Part shown: positions 44,338 to 53,422 of the stretch, one piece after another
How the letters are laid out: the number at the start of each line of letters is the position of its first letter
Numbering within the stretch: the first letter of the stretch is position 1
DNA from: CAZMNY01 sp964567745
GTDB lineage: Bacteria > Planctomycetota > Planctomycetia > Pirellulales > Pirellulaceae
NCBI GenBank assembly: GCA_964567745.1
Contig: CAZMNY010000037.1
Span: 23,041 to 87,040, forward strand
DNA length: 64,000 nucleotides
Direction of reading: 5' to 3'
Translations under genes and position numbers: made by a program
Notes under the pieces: model-generated
Told to the model about the DNA's origin: nothing
Database searches by the model: none
The model's input: the letters and a program-made list of their open reading frames with translations, nothing else

Positions 44338-45747
44338 ATGGCCCATTGCCGTTTGCGAATCGCGACCTTGCTCTGGTCTGCCGCGAGTTTTCTGCTGGCC
44401 TTTTGCGTTGGCGCCAACGGGACTTGGCAGAGCGGGCATTTCTGCTGGGAGGCGTCGAGCGTTTACGCTGCGGAGGAGTTTGACGGTTGGTCCCAAAAAT
44501 CGCCTCGCGATGAGATTCGTCCGAAATTTGAATTCTTCCGTGATGGCGGCGTCAAGAATGGAAGCCGCTTGGTTCTCTCGGCCGATCAACAGGCGGGTCG
44601 TTTTGGCTGGTGGCAAAAAGCGTTGCCGGTGCAAGGCGGAAAACACCACCGCTTTCAAGTGGCCGTCAAAACGAGCGGAATCGAATCGCCTCGCCGCACC
44701 GCCGTCGTCCGAATTCTCTGGCGCGACGCCACGGGAAAGAATGTCCTGCATGACGCACCGTCGTTCGCCTCGTATCGGCCGGGAACGCGGCCGCGGGCTG
44801 AACCGGAATTCCCGCCAATAACCGACAAGAAGACCGACGGCTGGCAGGTTGTCGGCGGCGACTTTCACGCGCCGACTGACGCCACGCAAGCCATCGTCGA
44901 ACTCTCTTATCGTTGGGAAGCGAATGGGAGAGTGGAATGGTCGGCCCCGTCGTTGACTCCCATCGCCACTCCGGCCAAGCGCACAGCGAGACTGGCCACG
45001 GTTCACTATCGTCCCCGCGGAGGTGAGACGGCGATCGACAAGTGCAAACTGTTCGCCCCGATGATCAAAAAGGCGGCGGAGCAGAAAGCCGATCTCATCG
45101 TGTTGCCCGAGTCGTTGACGTATTACGGTCGAGGCAAGTCGTATGCTGAGTGCGCCGAACCAATTCCAGGTCCGTCTACCGAGTACTTCACGAAGCTCGC
45201 CAAGCAACACGATCTCTATATCGTGGCTGGGTTGCTCGAACGAGACGGACCGTTGGTCTACAACGTGGCGGCGCTTGTCGGCCCGGAAGGACTGGTCGGC
45301 AAGTACCGCAAAGTGACCTTGCCGCGAGGCGAGATCGAAGGTGGAGTGACGCCAGGCAGCACCTATCCGGTTTTTCAAACTCGCTTCGGCAAAGTCGGCA
45401 TGATGATTTGTTACGACGGGTTCTTCCCTGAGGTCGCTCGCCAACTATCCAACAACGGCGCCGAAGTCGTCGCCTGGCCCGTGTGGGGATGCAACCCCAT
45501 GCTCGGCGCCGCCCGAGCTTGTGAAAACCATATCTACGTGATTAGCAGCACCTACACTGACACAAGCAGCGACTGGATGATCTCCGCCGTCTACGGTCAC
45601 GACGGCAAGCCTCTCGCTCAAGCGAAGGAGTGGGGTGAAATCGCCATCGCCGAGGTCGATCTCGGCACCCCCTTGCACTGGCATAGCCTGGGTGACTTTA
45701 AAGCTCAAATCGATCGTCACCGACCAGTCGCCGTTGGCGAGAAGTAA
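44338..45747 (+). CDS. Exported carbon-nitrogen hydrolase (nitrilase superfamily)
   Basis: A 469-residue protein with a signal peptide (RIATLLWSAASFLLAFCVG), an N-terminal beta-sandwich of about 190 residues (carbohydrate-binding-like), and a C-terminal nitrilase domain with the full Glu-Lys-Cys triad: Glu in LIVLPESLTYYG, Lys in GKYRKVTLP, Cys in GMMICYDGFFPE. The family hydrolyses amides or nitriles. The N-terminal sandwich suggests action on a cell-wall or polysaccharide-linked amide, which is inference. GGAG lies eight bases before the ATG. Confidence 0.85.
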   Translation: MAHCRLRIATLLWSAASFLLAFCVGANGTWQSGHFCWEASSVYAAEEFDGWSQKSPRDEIRPKFEFFRDGGVKNGSRLVLSADQQAGRFGWWQKALPVQGGKHHRFQVAVKTSGIESPRRTAVVRILWRDATGKNVLHDAPSFASYRPGTRPRAEPEFPPITDKKTDGWQVVGGDFHAPTDATQAIVELSYRWEANGRVEWSAPSLTPIATPAKRTARLATVHYRPRGGETAIDKCKLFAPMIKKAAEQKADLIVLPESLTYYGRGKSYAECAEPIPGPSTEYFTKLAKQHDLYIVAGLLERDGPLVYNVAALVGPEGLVGKYRKVTLPRGEIEGGVTPGSTYPVFQTRFGKVGMMICYDGFFPEVARQLSNNGAEVVAWPVWGCNPMLGAARACENHIYVISSTYTDTSSDWMISAVYGHDGKPLAQAKEWGEIAIAEVDLGTPLHWHSLGDFKAQIDRHRPVAVGEK

Positions 45748-45748
45748 A

Positions 45749-45779
45749 CGTCGCCTTTCGCTCCGCGAAAGTGGCGCTG
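45749..45779. repeat. 3'-end palindromic element
   Basis: CGCCTTTCGCTCCGCGAAAGTGGCG-type palindrome right after the nitrilase-family stop codon. A close relative lies at 59034-59064 just past the TPR gene. Confidence 0.6.
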
Positions 45780-45954
45780 TTGCGCAGATTTCGACAGCAA
45801 CTCGTCCGTCGCGGGACCTCGTTACGGTTCGTTGAGAGCGCGGCTTTTCGGCGTCTCTGAAGGACTCTAGTTCACAGGTCGCGCGGTAGTCTCGTCGCCG
45901 TCGACTCGTTCATTCTCTTGCTTGTGATTTCCGACCTCGTGGGCTAGGATTTGC

Positions 45955-47652
45955 GTGTCGCATATCAATTCACTTGAGGGCTTTGTCTTGAGCTTCTACC
46001 GCCTCAATTTCTGTCTCGTATTGGCATTCGCCGCATCGTTTACACCGGTTCAAGCCGCACCGATGAATCCGGTCCGACTTTCCGCGTCCGCCAAAGCTAT
46101 TCCAAATTCAAATAGCGTCGAATTGACCGTCGACGTGGAGATTGCCAAGGGCTGGCATATCTACGGTTCGGCAGGGGAAAGCGATGGTGTTTTTGTAACC
46201 GAGTTGAAGCTCGATGAGAAAGTCGGCGTCGAAGCGAAAAGCGATTGGGAAATGCCGCTTGCACTCCCTTACGGCGATCTCGCCACGACCGTCTACAAAG
46301 GCAAAGTTCAATTCGGCCGCCGCGTCGAAATAACCGACTTGGCGGTCCGCCGTTTGAGCGTCAAAGTCTCGTATCAAGCCTGCAACGACAAACTTTGCAA
46401 TCCGCCGTCGGAGGAACTGGTGCAGGCGGCGATTCTCAAGAAGACAAAAGTCGCTGGCGCCGCTCGATTCGAGGCGCCTGTGATTCTGGATGTGGCGAGC
46501 ACGACCTACCCATCGCCGGCGCTTTACGATGTCGACAACGATGGGAAGAATGAGCTGATCGTCGGTGACATTTTTGGCCGCATGGTGTATCACGAGAACG
46601 AAAGTGAATCGAGCCAAGGCGAACCGGTTTGGTCGGAAAAGAAAACGCTGAACACGGCGGATGGCAAAGCGATTCGCGTTTCCAATTGGTGATGCGTCGG
46701 CATGAGTTCACAGTTCGTGGACATCGATGGAGACGGATTCAAAGACATCTTGTGCGGAAGCTTCAGCGGCACGCCCCAGTGGATTCGCGGAACGGCGAAG
46801 GGTTTGCTCGAACCAGCTGCCGTGATGAACGGTGATGGTGAGACCGTGCTGATTTCCGCATTTTGGAATGACAAAGACAACAAATGGGATGCGACCAAAC
46901 GTGCTGGGAGCGAAGGACATTGTACGTCGTCGAGCGCAGTTGATTGGGACGGCGACGGAGACCTCGATCTGCTGCTGGGAGACTATTACGGCGGGCGGCT
47001 ATACTTCTGCCTGAACGAAGGCAGCAAGACCAAGCCGAAGTTCTCCGCGAGCAACCAACCGGTCCTCGCTGGCGGCAAGCCTCTTGTCGTTCCGCTTGGA
47101 CTCGCGTCGCCGTGTGTCGTCGACTGGAACAAGGATGGCCTGTTCGACATCCTATGCGGCGGCACCAAGGGCGGTGTCTACTACTATCAAAATGAAGGCA
47201 AAGCCAAGTCGCCAAAATTCGCCAGCGCCAAGAAGTTAATCGCACCTTTGCGAGACACAGAGCCAACAGGCATGGCGCAATCCAAAAATGGCAAGCCGAC
47301 GCTGCCTGTCGATTCATTTCACATCGAAGCCGCGGATTACGACGGCGACGGTGATCTTGATTTGCTCATCGGCGCTAAGTCCTCCTGGTCAACAGGCAAG
47401 CTGAAGAAGCTGACGGCAGCGGACGAGAAACGGCTGGCGGAGATTGCTGAAGGGCTGGCGGACATCCAGAGTGTGTTCAAAGAGGAACTCTCGGACGGGT
47501 CAGATCAAGAGAAAGTCAAGAAGTTCCTGGCGAGTGAGAAGTTTCGCGAGTTGGGCGGCAAGCAAAGAGCGCTGATGCTCGAGCGGCAAAAGATTAAGCC
47601 GAACCCAACCAAATCGGGATTCTTCGTTTGGCTCTACCGCCGCTCCGGGTAA
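45955..47652 (+). CDS. DsbD-alpha-like / FG-GAP propeller protein with in-frame UGA (candidate selenoprotein)
   Basis: 565 codons if UGA at 46690-46692 (codon 246) is decoded. A signal peptide (RLNFCLVLAFAASFTPVQA) precedes a DsbD N-terminal (alpha) domain (GWHIYGSAGES; YQACNDKLCNPPSEE with the disulfide-exchange Cys pair). FG-GAP/VCBS repeats follow on both sides of the UGA (DVDNDGKNELIVGD; DIDGDGFKDILCGS; DWDGDGDLDLLLGDYYGG). The frame is unbroken across NW-[UGA]-CVGMSSQFVDIDGDG, giving a U-C pair. Probable role: periplasmic thiol-disulfide or redox work on a propeller scaffold. A single nonsense mutation is the alternative. TTG at 45988 is another possible start. Confidence 0.75.
46706..46722 (+). 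promoter_or_regulatory. Candidate SECIS hairpin after the UGA
   Basis: GTTCAC/GTGGAC (6 bp, one G-U) with loop AGTTC; the loop starts 20 nt after the UGA and has G second. A 3-bp CAT/ATG extension lies below. Confidence 0.5.
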
Positions 47653-47669
47653 CGAGATTACGTTTGTGT

Positions 47670-47684
47670 GCGCCACAGTGGCGC
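47670..47684. repeat. Short perfect palindrome after the FG-GAP gene
   Basis: GCGCCACAGTGGCGC, 18 bases past the stop; a 6-bp stem with a 3-nt loop, flanked by GGGTAACGA direct repeats. Possible 3' stabiliser. Confidence 0.5.
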
Positions 47685-47737
47685 GGGTAACGAATTATCC
47701 GAAAGAGCCGATCCCAATCTGACTTTCTTAGTGCCTC

Positions 47738-47815
47738 TTAGTGCTTTTTCGTGGCCAACGTCGTCTGATGAGAACGACGAGCAGAGAAAAAACACGGGAA
47801 TCCACGAAAAGAAGT
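47738..47815. repeat. Intergenic inverted repeat related to 25583-25668
   Basis: TTTTTCGTGGCC...CGTCGTCT faces AGAACGACGAG...CCACGAAAAGA; both arms contain the CGTG-T(n) motif also found at 25583-25668. Confidence 0.45.
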
Positions 47816-47849
47816 AGAGTGCTTGGGCTCTTGCGGTTGGCCAATCAGG

Positions 47850-50105
47850 TCAGGTCACAACAACTTTGTCGTCTTCGACACGGAGCGTCACGCTGGCCGC
47901 TCGCGACGGGTTTTCGGCAATCCATCGTGATAGCGGCACGATAACGTGTTGTTCGATCGCTCGCTGAAGCGGCCGGGCGCCGTACGCCGAGTCGAATCCT
48001 TTGCGGACGATCAATTCGACCACCTCATCCGTCCAAGTTAGCTTGACGCCGAAACGGCGAACCCCGTCTCGTTTCGCCAGCTCTCCAAGTTCCTTGACTG
48101 CGATTCGCCCAACCGCGTCGCGCGAAAGCGGATCGAACGAAACAACTCGGTCGATGCGATTGAAAAACTCCGGTCGAAATCCGTCCTGTACCGCTTTCAG
48201 AAAATTCGGCTCGGACGATTCGTAGCCGACAGGAGCGGTTCGAGTTGCCCCGAGGTTGGACGTCATGACGATCACACAACTGCGAAACGTAGCCGTTCGA
48301 CCAAAACTGTCTGTGAGCCGCCCCTCGTCCAGCACGCCAAGCAGCGCGTCAAAGACATCGGCTGACGCCTTTTCGATTTCGTCGAGCAGGATGACTGAAA
48401 ATGGGTGCAAGCGAACTTGCTTAACCAAATGACTCGGCTCGCCGTCGGGTTGCAGCAGCAAACGCTCGGCCGCGCCAAAGCCGCTGTACTCGCTCATGTC
48501 CAAACGAATCAGCCGGTCCGCGTGTTTATCGACGTCGAATAGATACGCTCCGAGCGCTTTGGCGAGTTCTGTTTTGCCAACGCCGGTTGGGCCGCAAAAC
48601 AGTAAGACGCCCAGCGGCCGCGTTGGATCGTTCAGGCCGGCCTTCATACGCGTGATGACTTCCGCCGCCGCTCGACATGCTTCGGGTTGGCCGATGACTC
48701 GCAAAGCAAGTTGGTCGGCCGTCTGGTCAAAATCGATCAACTGTTCGTCGTGAAGCAGAGACTGCGGGAGCCCGCTAAACTCACCGAACTTTAAGTAGAC
48801 GTCGTCGGCTGTGACCGTTCGACTGGCGGGCTCGCCCGCTAACGCCTTGGCCGCGATCAGATCGGCCGCAAATTGAGGGCTCCGCCCGGGCAGAGTTTGA
48901 TAGGGTAGAAAACGCTTGAACAGACGATGGGTTGTTTGGCCAACATCCTCAGCGACGGTCAACCGTGAATTTCGAGCGAGCTCCTTATAGAGGTCCGCGA
49001 GCAGACGTTGCGCATTGTCGTCCGGCATCGGCTGTACGGGGTGGGTCTCAAAAAGCGATGCGAAACCGGGCAGTAATCGCTGGCATGCATCCCATTCCTG
49101 CGCTGTTGCCTCGCCAATCAATCGCAGTTCGCCCGCGTCGATATAGGCCGACAAAAAAGCCGCAATACTCGACTCTGGTTTTCCGGCGGCAAGAACCAAT
49201 TCGAGCAAATTCTCTACGCAGAGGATCCCCTGTAGTTCGTTGAGTTCGTTAATGACTTCCTCGCAGCGCTCTTCCCATTGCCCCAAGTATTGCATGCCGG
49301 CGATCAGGCGAGCGCCGTTGGTGAGCCACATGCGGCGCCGTTCAACGCGTTCATTGTCGGTCGGTTTGGCTCGACTAAGTCGTTCAACCTTGCGGGCAGC
49401 CGCTACCAATAGCGTTGATTTGCCAACGCCTTTTTCGCCGATCAAAACGAGACTGCAATTGTCGCCCATGATGCGTTGGGCGAGAGCTTCGGTGGACTCG
49501 TCGATTTGCAGCGCTCGCCCCATCCGCCTGCGAACGCCTCGGTCGACAAGCGAGTCGGCGACGGCAGGCAAGGAATCCAGAGCCGCCAGGCCGACGTTTT
49601 CCGGCGGAGGCTGAGTGCGAACGTTGAGCGTCTCGAGCTCCAATTTTACGGGCGCATAGTGCTGCCCAAGTTGACGAGGCGTCATCCCGCCCAGCGATTC
49701 TCGCACCGACTCCTGCATCAGTTGCTTGACCGACGCGACATCGAGGCTGACAAGTTGCATGTCGATCGTCGGCGCGGTGCAAACAACCGACCGATCACCT
49801 CGCCTTCCAATCACTGCGGGCACGTGGATTTTCACGGGCTGGCGACAGGGGTGGACGGCTCGGCCAGATTTGTACTGCGGCCGGACTTGGGCGACGAATT
49901 CGACGAACTCAAGAGCCCTCATCTCCGGCTCTTCAAAGACGACATCCTGTTGCCTTTGCTGCTTGACGAGGTGCTTTTTCAATTGCTTTAGAGCCGCTGC
50001 GGCCGTCGTATCCGTTGCCGCTGCGGATAGGCCGTCCAAAGTGCGGGCGGTAAAACAACCGTCAGCGTCTTTCCATATGGCGATGGGGAATACGAGCGTC
50101 TTCAT
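47850..50105 (-). CDS. ClpB-like tandem AAA+ ATPase, third gene of the ClpB-like trio
   Basis: 751 residues. The ATG overlaps the previous stop (ATGA) with GGGAG upstream. The N-terminus is not the Clp_N double repeat: it starts PIAIWKDADGCFTARTLDG, HicB-like, then a mixed region. D1 has Walker A IGEKGVGKST (about residues 222-231) and the ClpB-like QYLGQWEERCEEV, but Walker B is ILCVEN, not IDE. D2 is complete: GPTGVGKTE (505-513), Walker B VILLDEIEKA, sensor MTSNLG, R-finger region FFNRIDRVVSF, and a ClpB small domain (YGARPLQRAIEQHVIVPLS). It lacks the long C-terminal tails of its two neighbours. Likely an unfoldase or remodelling subunit working with them. Confidence 0.82.
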   Translation of the reverse strand: MKTLVFPIAIWKDADGCFTARTLDGLSAAATDTTAAAALKQLKKHLVKQQRQQDVVFEEPEMRALEFVEFVAQVRPQYKSGRAVHPCRQPVKIHVPAVIGRRGDRSVVCTAPTIDMQLVSLDVASVKQLMQESVRESLGGMTPRQLGQHYAPVKLELETLNVRTQPPPENVGLAALDSLPAVADSLVDRGVRRRMGRALQIDESTEALAQRIMGDNCSLVLIGEKGVGKSTLLVAAARKVERLSRAKPTDNERVERRRMWLTNGARLIAGMQYLGQWEERCEEVINELNELQGILCVENLLELVLAAGKPESSIAAFLSAYIDAGELRLIGEATAQEWDACQRLLPGFASLFETHPVQPMPDDNAQRLLADLYKELARNSRLTVAEDVGQTTHRLFKRFLPYQTLPGRSPQFAADLIAAKALAGEPASRTVTADDVYLKFGEFSGLPQSLLHDEQLIDFDQTADQLALRVIGQPEACRAAAEVITRMKAGLNDPTRPLGVLLFCGPTGVGKTELAKALGAYLFDVDKHADRLIRLDMSEYSGFGAAERLLLQPDGEPSHLVKQVRLHPFSVILLDEIEKASADVFDALLGVLDEGRLTDSFGRTATFRSCVIVMTSNLGATRTAPVGYESSEPNFLKAVQDGFRPEFFNRIDRVVSFDPLSRDAVGRIAVKELGELAKRDGVRRFGVKLTWTDEVVELIVRKGFDSAYGARPLQRAIEQHVIVPLSRWIAENPSRAASVTLRVEDDKVVVT

Positions 50106-53100
50106 GAATTCAGCTCCCTGGGCCAGGGAATCGTGTCGAGAATCCAATGGTGCCGAGACATTACGTTCCCCGCCCATGCGTGCTCGAGACCGCGATGACA
50201 GTCGACGGCGAATTGCTCAACAACAATTTGCCTGACCACAGGCGGTGGCGCGAAAGGATCGGTGCGTTCCTGCGCCGTTGGTTGTCGTCGCGATTCAAAC
50301 AGCGCCCGCTGGCAAGATAGTTCATGCCTTGCCACGGTCATGAGCTCCTCGCCCGCTCGCGATTCAAGCAGTTCAACGATGACCGGCAATAGTCTGCCGT
50401 TGGGCAGCTCAACGGTGTGGGTGCCGCATTCGATTGCGAGCAATTGTCTGGCGCCGATGCCGGAAACACTCAGCACTTCACCGGGAAACGGCAAGTCGCC
50501 CGCGCCGAACATCTGATCGGTCAGGACGGGCTCGCAGTCAAAACTCAGTCCCGATTCCATCGCCGTTCTCACGGCGGACTGCACCAGCTGAACGCCGGCG
50601 GGCTCGGACTCGACGACGGGGCGAAACAGGACCAGTACCCGCTTAGGTTCATTTTCACTATTGAAAATCGCCTCGAGCAAAGCAGCCTGCCGTATCGCAT
50701 GTTGAAGCGGGTTTTGATCAGTCGACTCCGCCTTCGAATCAATCGCCAGTTCGTCGTGAAACTCTTGAATCTCGTAGTCCGCTCGCAGCTCGCCTGGAGT
50801 TCGTTCGATGGCACCATGCCGTTTCCATCCTCGAGCTCGCGACACGCCAGCTGGACGCGGCGGAATACGAGTGGCGCCGTTCGTGTCCGACTGGGCTGCG
50901 GACTCAAGTCGCTCTACCGCGTCTCGAGTCGCTTGAAGCTGTTCTTGTAGCGAGTAGTAACGCAGCTGTTCCTGAGTCAGCTCGCCTGCGGAGACGGCGC
51001 CGGTCGGACGAATTGAGTCGAGCTCGGCTCTCATTCTTTGACAATAGGCACGTAACTTCTCTGCGACTCGTTGCGGTTCCTCCAACCTCCGCTCCGGCAA
51101 ACGCTCGACCTCGACCAATGGATGAACCGTCGTGGCGATTCCGTTCTCACGCTGTTGGACGTCGAGAACCGTCGGCGTTTCGCGAGTTATGTTGGCCAGG
51201 CGACGAGCGACGGGCTGACCGAGAAACGACTCGACGGCTCGCTTCAACGCTCGTGCCCCGAGTCGGGCATGGTAGCCTTGCCGCACGAGGAAGTTCATCG
51301 CCCCGGCGCTAATGCGAACCGCAGTCCGGCGAGACACCAATCCCTCGCGACCGAGCAACTCGCGGATCGTCAACTTGGCGATCTCCGCCATCTCGCTTCG
51401 ACTGAGTTGTGAGAAAGGAACGATACGATCGATTCGGTTGAAGAATTCAGGGCGGAAGAACTTTCTCGCCGCCTGCGCGTAGGTATGGTCCGCTGTGGAG
51501 TCGGCTAAGTTCAGGCCGATCTGTTTGGCCGCTTCGCGAACGCCGAGATTGGAGGTCATGACAATCACTGTGTTGCTGAAGTCCGCCGTCCGGCCTCGCG
51601 AGTCGGTCAAGCGTCCCTCGCCGAGGACTTGCAGCAGAAGATCGAACACGTCCGCGTGCGCCTTTTCAATTTCGTCGAGCAGTAGCACGGCATACGGTTG
51701 TCTGCGAACCGCCGCGGCGAGCAGCCCGTCCGGGTCTCGTCTTGTTCCCACGAGCCTCGCCGCGCCGGAATACGAACTGTACTCGTTCATGTCAAAGCGG
51801 ATCATCCGCGATTCATCCGAGAACATCGTCTGTGCGAGCGCCTTTGCGCATTGCGTTTTGCCGACGCCGGTCGGCCCGAGGAACAACATTGTGGAAATCG
51901 GTTTCGACGGATCGTTGAGCCCCGCTTTGGCCAACATGACGGCGTCCGCGGACGCCTCGACTCCATTGCGTTGTCCGATGATTCTCGTTTCAAGTTGATC
52001 GACCACGGCTCGTCGGCTGAGTGGCTGCTGTCCGTTGAGCAATCCAATCGCCACACCGTTTGCTGCGCAAAATGTTTTGTAGACATCGAGCGACGAGATT
52101 CGCTTCTGCATTGATTTGGCTGCGATCCGTCGCATGAAACCGGCCGCCTTGCCCGGAAACGCGGCGGCGCGATCATATCGCCGGTGAATTTCCCAAACGG
52201 TCGGGATAGCGTCGAGCTGGAATTCACAACGAAACTCGGCTTCCAGCTGCTTCCGTTCGTGGATCAAGATGCGCAGCGTGTCGTCGTCATTGGTGGCGTC
52301 GACATGAATCGTTTGAAATTGATCGGCGAGTCCGCGGTCCCGCTCTTGAAATGCGCCCCACTGACCGTTCGTCATCTCACTCAATACGCGCACTCGGCGG
52401 CGACAAATGTGGCTTCGCAACACATCGGCGACGCTCAGTTGACTGGAACTGCTCTTGCCCGCTTCAAAGAGCCCTAGAAAATTGTCGAAACAGAGAACAT
52501 GCCCGCGGCGAAACGATTCGCGAACAATCGCCAACAACCGGCTTTCCCATTGCCCGACGTAGGACATGCCGGAGATCAGCCGTTGCGGAGAGATCAGCCA
52601 ATGCCCGCGGCGGTTGACGTAGACACTCTTGCGCTTCGACACGACTCGCTGAACATGCTCGTGAATAATCGACGTCTTGCCGCATAGGCGAGGGCCTATG
52701 ACGGCAACTGGACGATATGAATTGTCGGTCAGAGCCGCATGCAAGCGACCCACTTCGTCCTCTCTCAGAACTGCGCGTTTGAGACCGTCGGGGTATTGCC
52801 AATCGAGGCATCGTCCAACACGATTGAGTTCGCGCAGACCGCTAACTTCTTCGTTACTCCATAGCGACGCCAGTGGGTTCAGCTCGGTCGCGGAGAACTT
52901 TTGCCGCGTGCCGACATCAAGCTCTAGCGTCGCAACCCAAGCTCGTCCCTCCAGCGCCGGAATCGTAACGATTCGGCTCTCGCGCTTGCCTGCTCTAATC
53001 GCATCCCGAAAATGCCGGGTTAGCACTTCGGTCGCTCGTTCTTCGAGCTGATTCTCGCTGGACAGATCGAACCAAACATCGGGAATGCTAGGCGAATAGG

Positions 53101-53422
53101 CGACCCAGTGTCCGAATCGCGGCATGGTGACGAAAAGCAGACGAGCCGACTTGATCTCCGTTCCAAGGTCGAGCCGGAGCTTTAGGACTCGGGAGTTGCA
53201 TTCGGGGCTATAGATTGCTTCCAACAATGCATTGTGGCGAGACAAGCCACCGAGGCTATCGAGTCTCGGTTTGTATTGCTTGGCCAATTTGGACATCGCT
53301 CGCGAGAGCTTCATGTCAAAGCACTTCGGCGAGCCTTCGAACAAGGGCGCGCAAGCATATCCCATCCCGCTTTGATTCGGGTCTTTTTGCGACTGGACAA
53401 AAATCGGAATTCGGCACTTCAT
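50102..53422 (-). CDS. ClpB-like tandem AAA+ ATPase with release-factor-like C-terminal segment
   Basis: 1106 residues, overlapping both neighbours by ATGA. Residues 1-200 form the same non-Clp N-region seen in the trio (LLFVTMPRFGHWVAYSPSI). D1 has Walker A GPRLCGKT (243-250) and the YVGQWESRL loop, but Walker B reads VLCFDN. D2 is intact (GPTGVGKTQ at 516, LLLDEIEKAHADVF, MTSNLGVRE). A coiled coil (about 770-845) follows, then a segment whose VSGIGARQLLAIECGTHTV (986-1004) resembles the PCRF signature of peptide-chain release factors (IxGxGAYxxLxxExGxHRV). No GGQ is present. Function unknown; the operon layout implies a complex with its two paralogues. Confidence 0.82.
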   Translation of the reverse strand: MKCRIPIFVQSQKDPNQSGMGYACAPLFEGSPKCFDMKLSRAMSKLAKQYKPRLDSLGGLSRHNALLEAIYSPECNSRVLKLRLDLGTEIKSARLLFVTMPRFGHWVAYSPSIPDVWFDLSSENQLEERATEVLTRHFRDAIRAGKRESRIVTIPALEGRAWVATLELDVGTRQKFSATELNPLASLWSNEEVSGLRELNRVGRCLDWQYPDGLKRAVLREDEVGRLHAALTDNSYRPVAVIGPRLCGKTSIIHEHVQRVVSKRKSVYVNRRGHWLISPQRLISGMSYVGQWESRLLAIVRESFRRGHVLCFDNFLGLFEAGKSSSSQLSVADVLRSHICRRRVRVLSEMTNGQWGAFQERDRGLADQFQTIHVDATNDDDTLRILIHERKQLEAEFRCEFQLDAIPTVWEIHRRYDRAAAFPGKAAGFMRRIAAKSMQKRISSLDVYKTFCAANGVAIGLLNGQQPLSRRAVVDQLETRIIGQRNGVEASADAVMLAKAGLNDPSKPISTMLFLGPTGVGKTQCAKALAQTMFSDESRMIRFDMNEYSSYSGAARLVGTRRDPDGLLAAAVRRQPYAVLLLDEIEKAHADVFDLLLQVLGEGRLTDSRGRTADFSNTVIVMTSNLGVREAAKQIGLNLADSTADHTYAQAARKFFRPEFFNRIDRIVPFSQLSRSEMAEIAKLTIRELLGREGLVSRRTAVRISAGAMNFLVRQGYHARLGARALKRAVESFLGQPVARRLANITRETPTVLDVQQRENGIATTVHPLVEVERLPERRLEEPQRVAEKLRAYCQRMRAELDSIRPTGAVSAGELTQEQLRYYSLQEQLQATRDAVERLESAAQSDTNGATRIPPRPAGVSRARGWKRHGAIERTPGELRADYEIQEFHDELAIDSKAESTDQNPLQHAIRQAALLEAIFNSENEPKRVLVLFRPVVESEPAGVQLVQSAVRTAMESGLSFDCEPVLTDQMFGAGDLPFPGEVLSVSGIGARQLLAIECGTHTVELPNGRLLPVIVELLESRAGEELMTVARHELSCQRALFESRRQPTAQERTDPFAPPPVVRQIVVEQFAVDCHRGLEHAWAGNVMSRHHWILDTIPWPRELNS

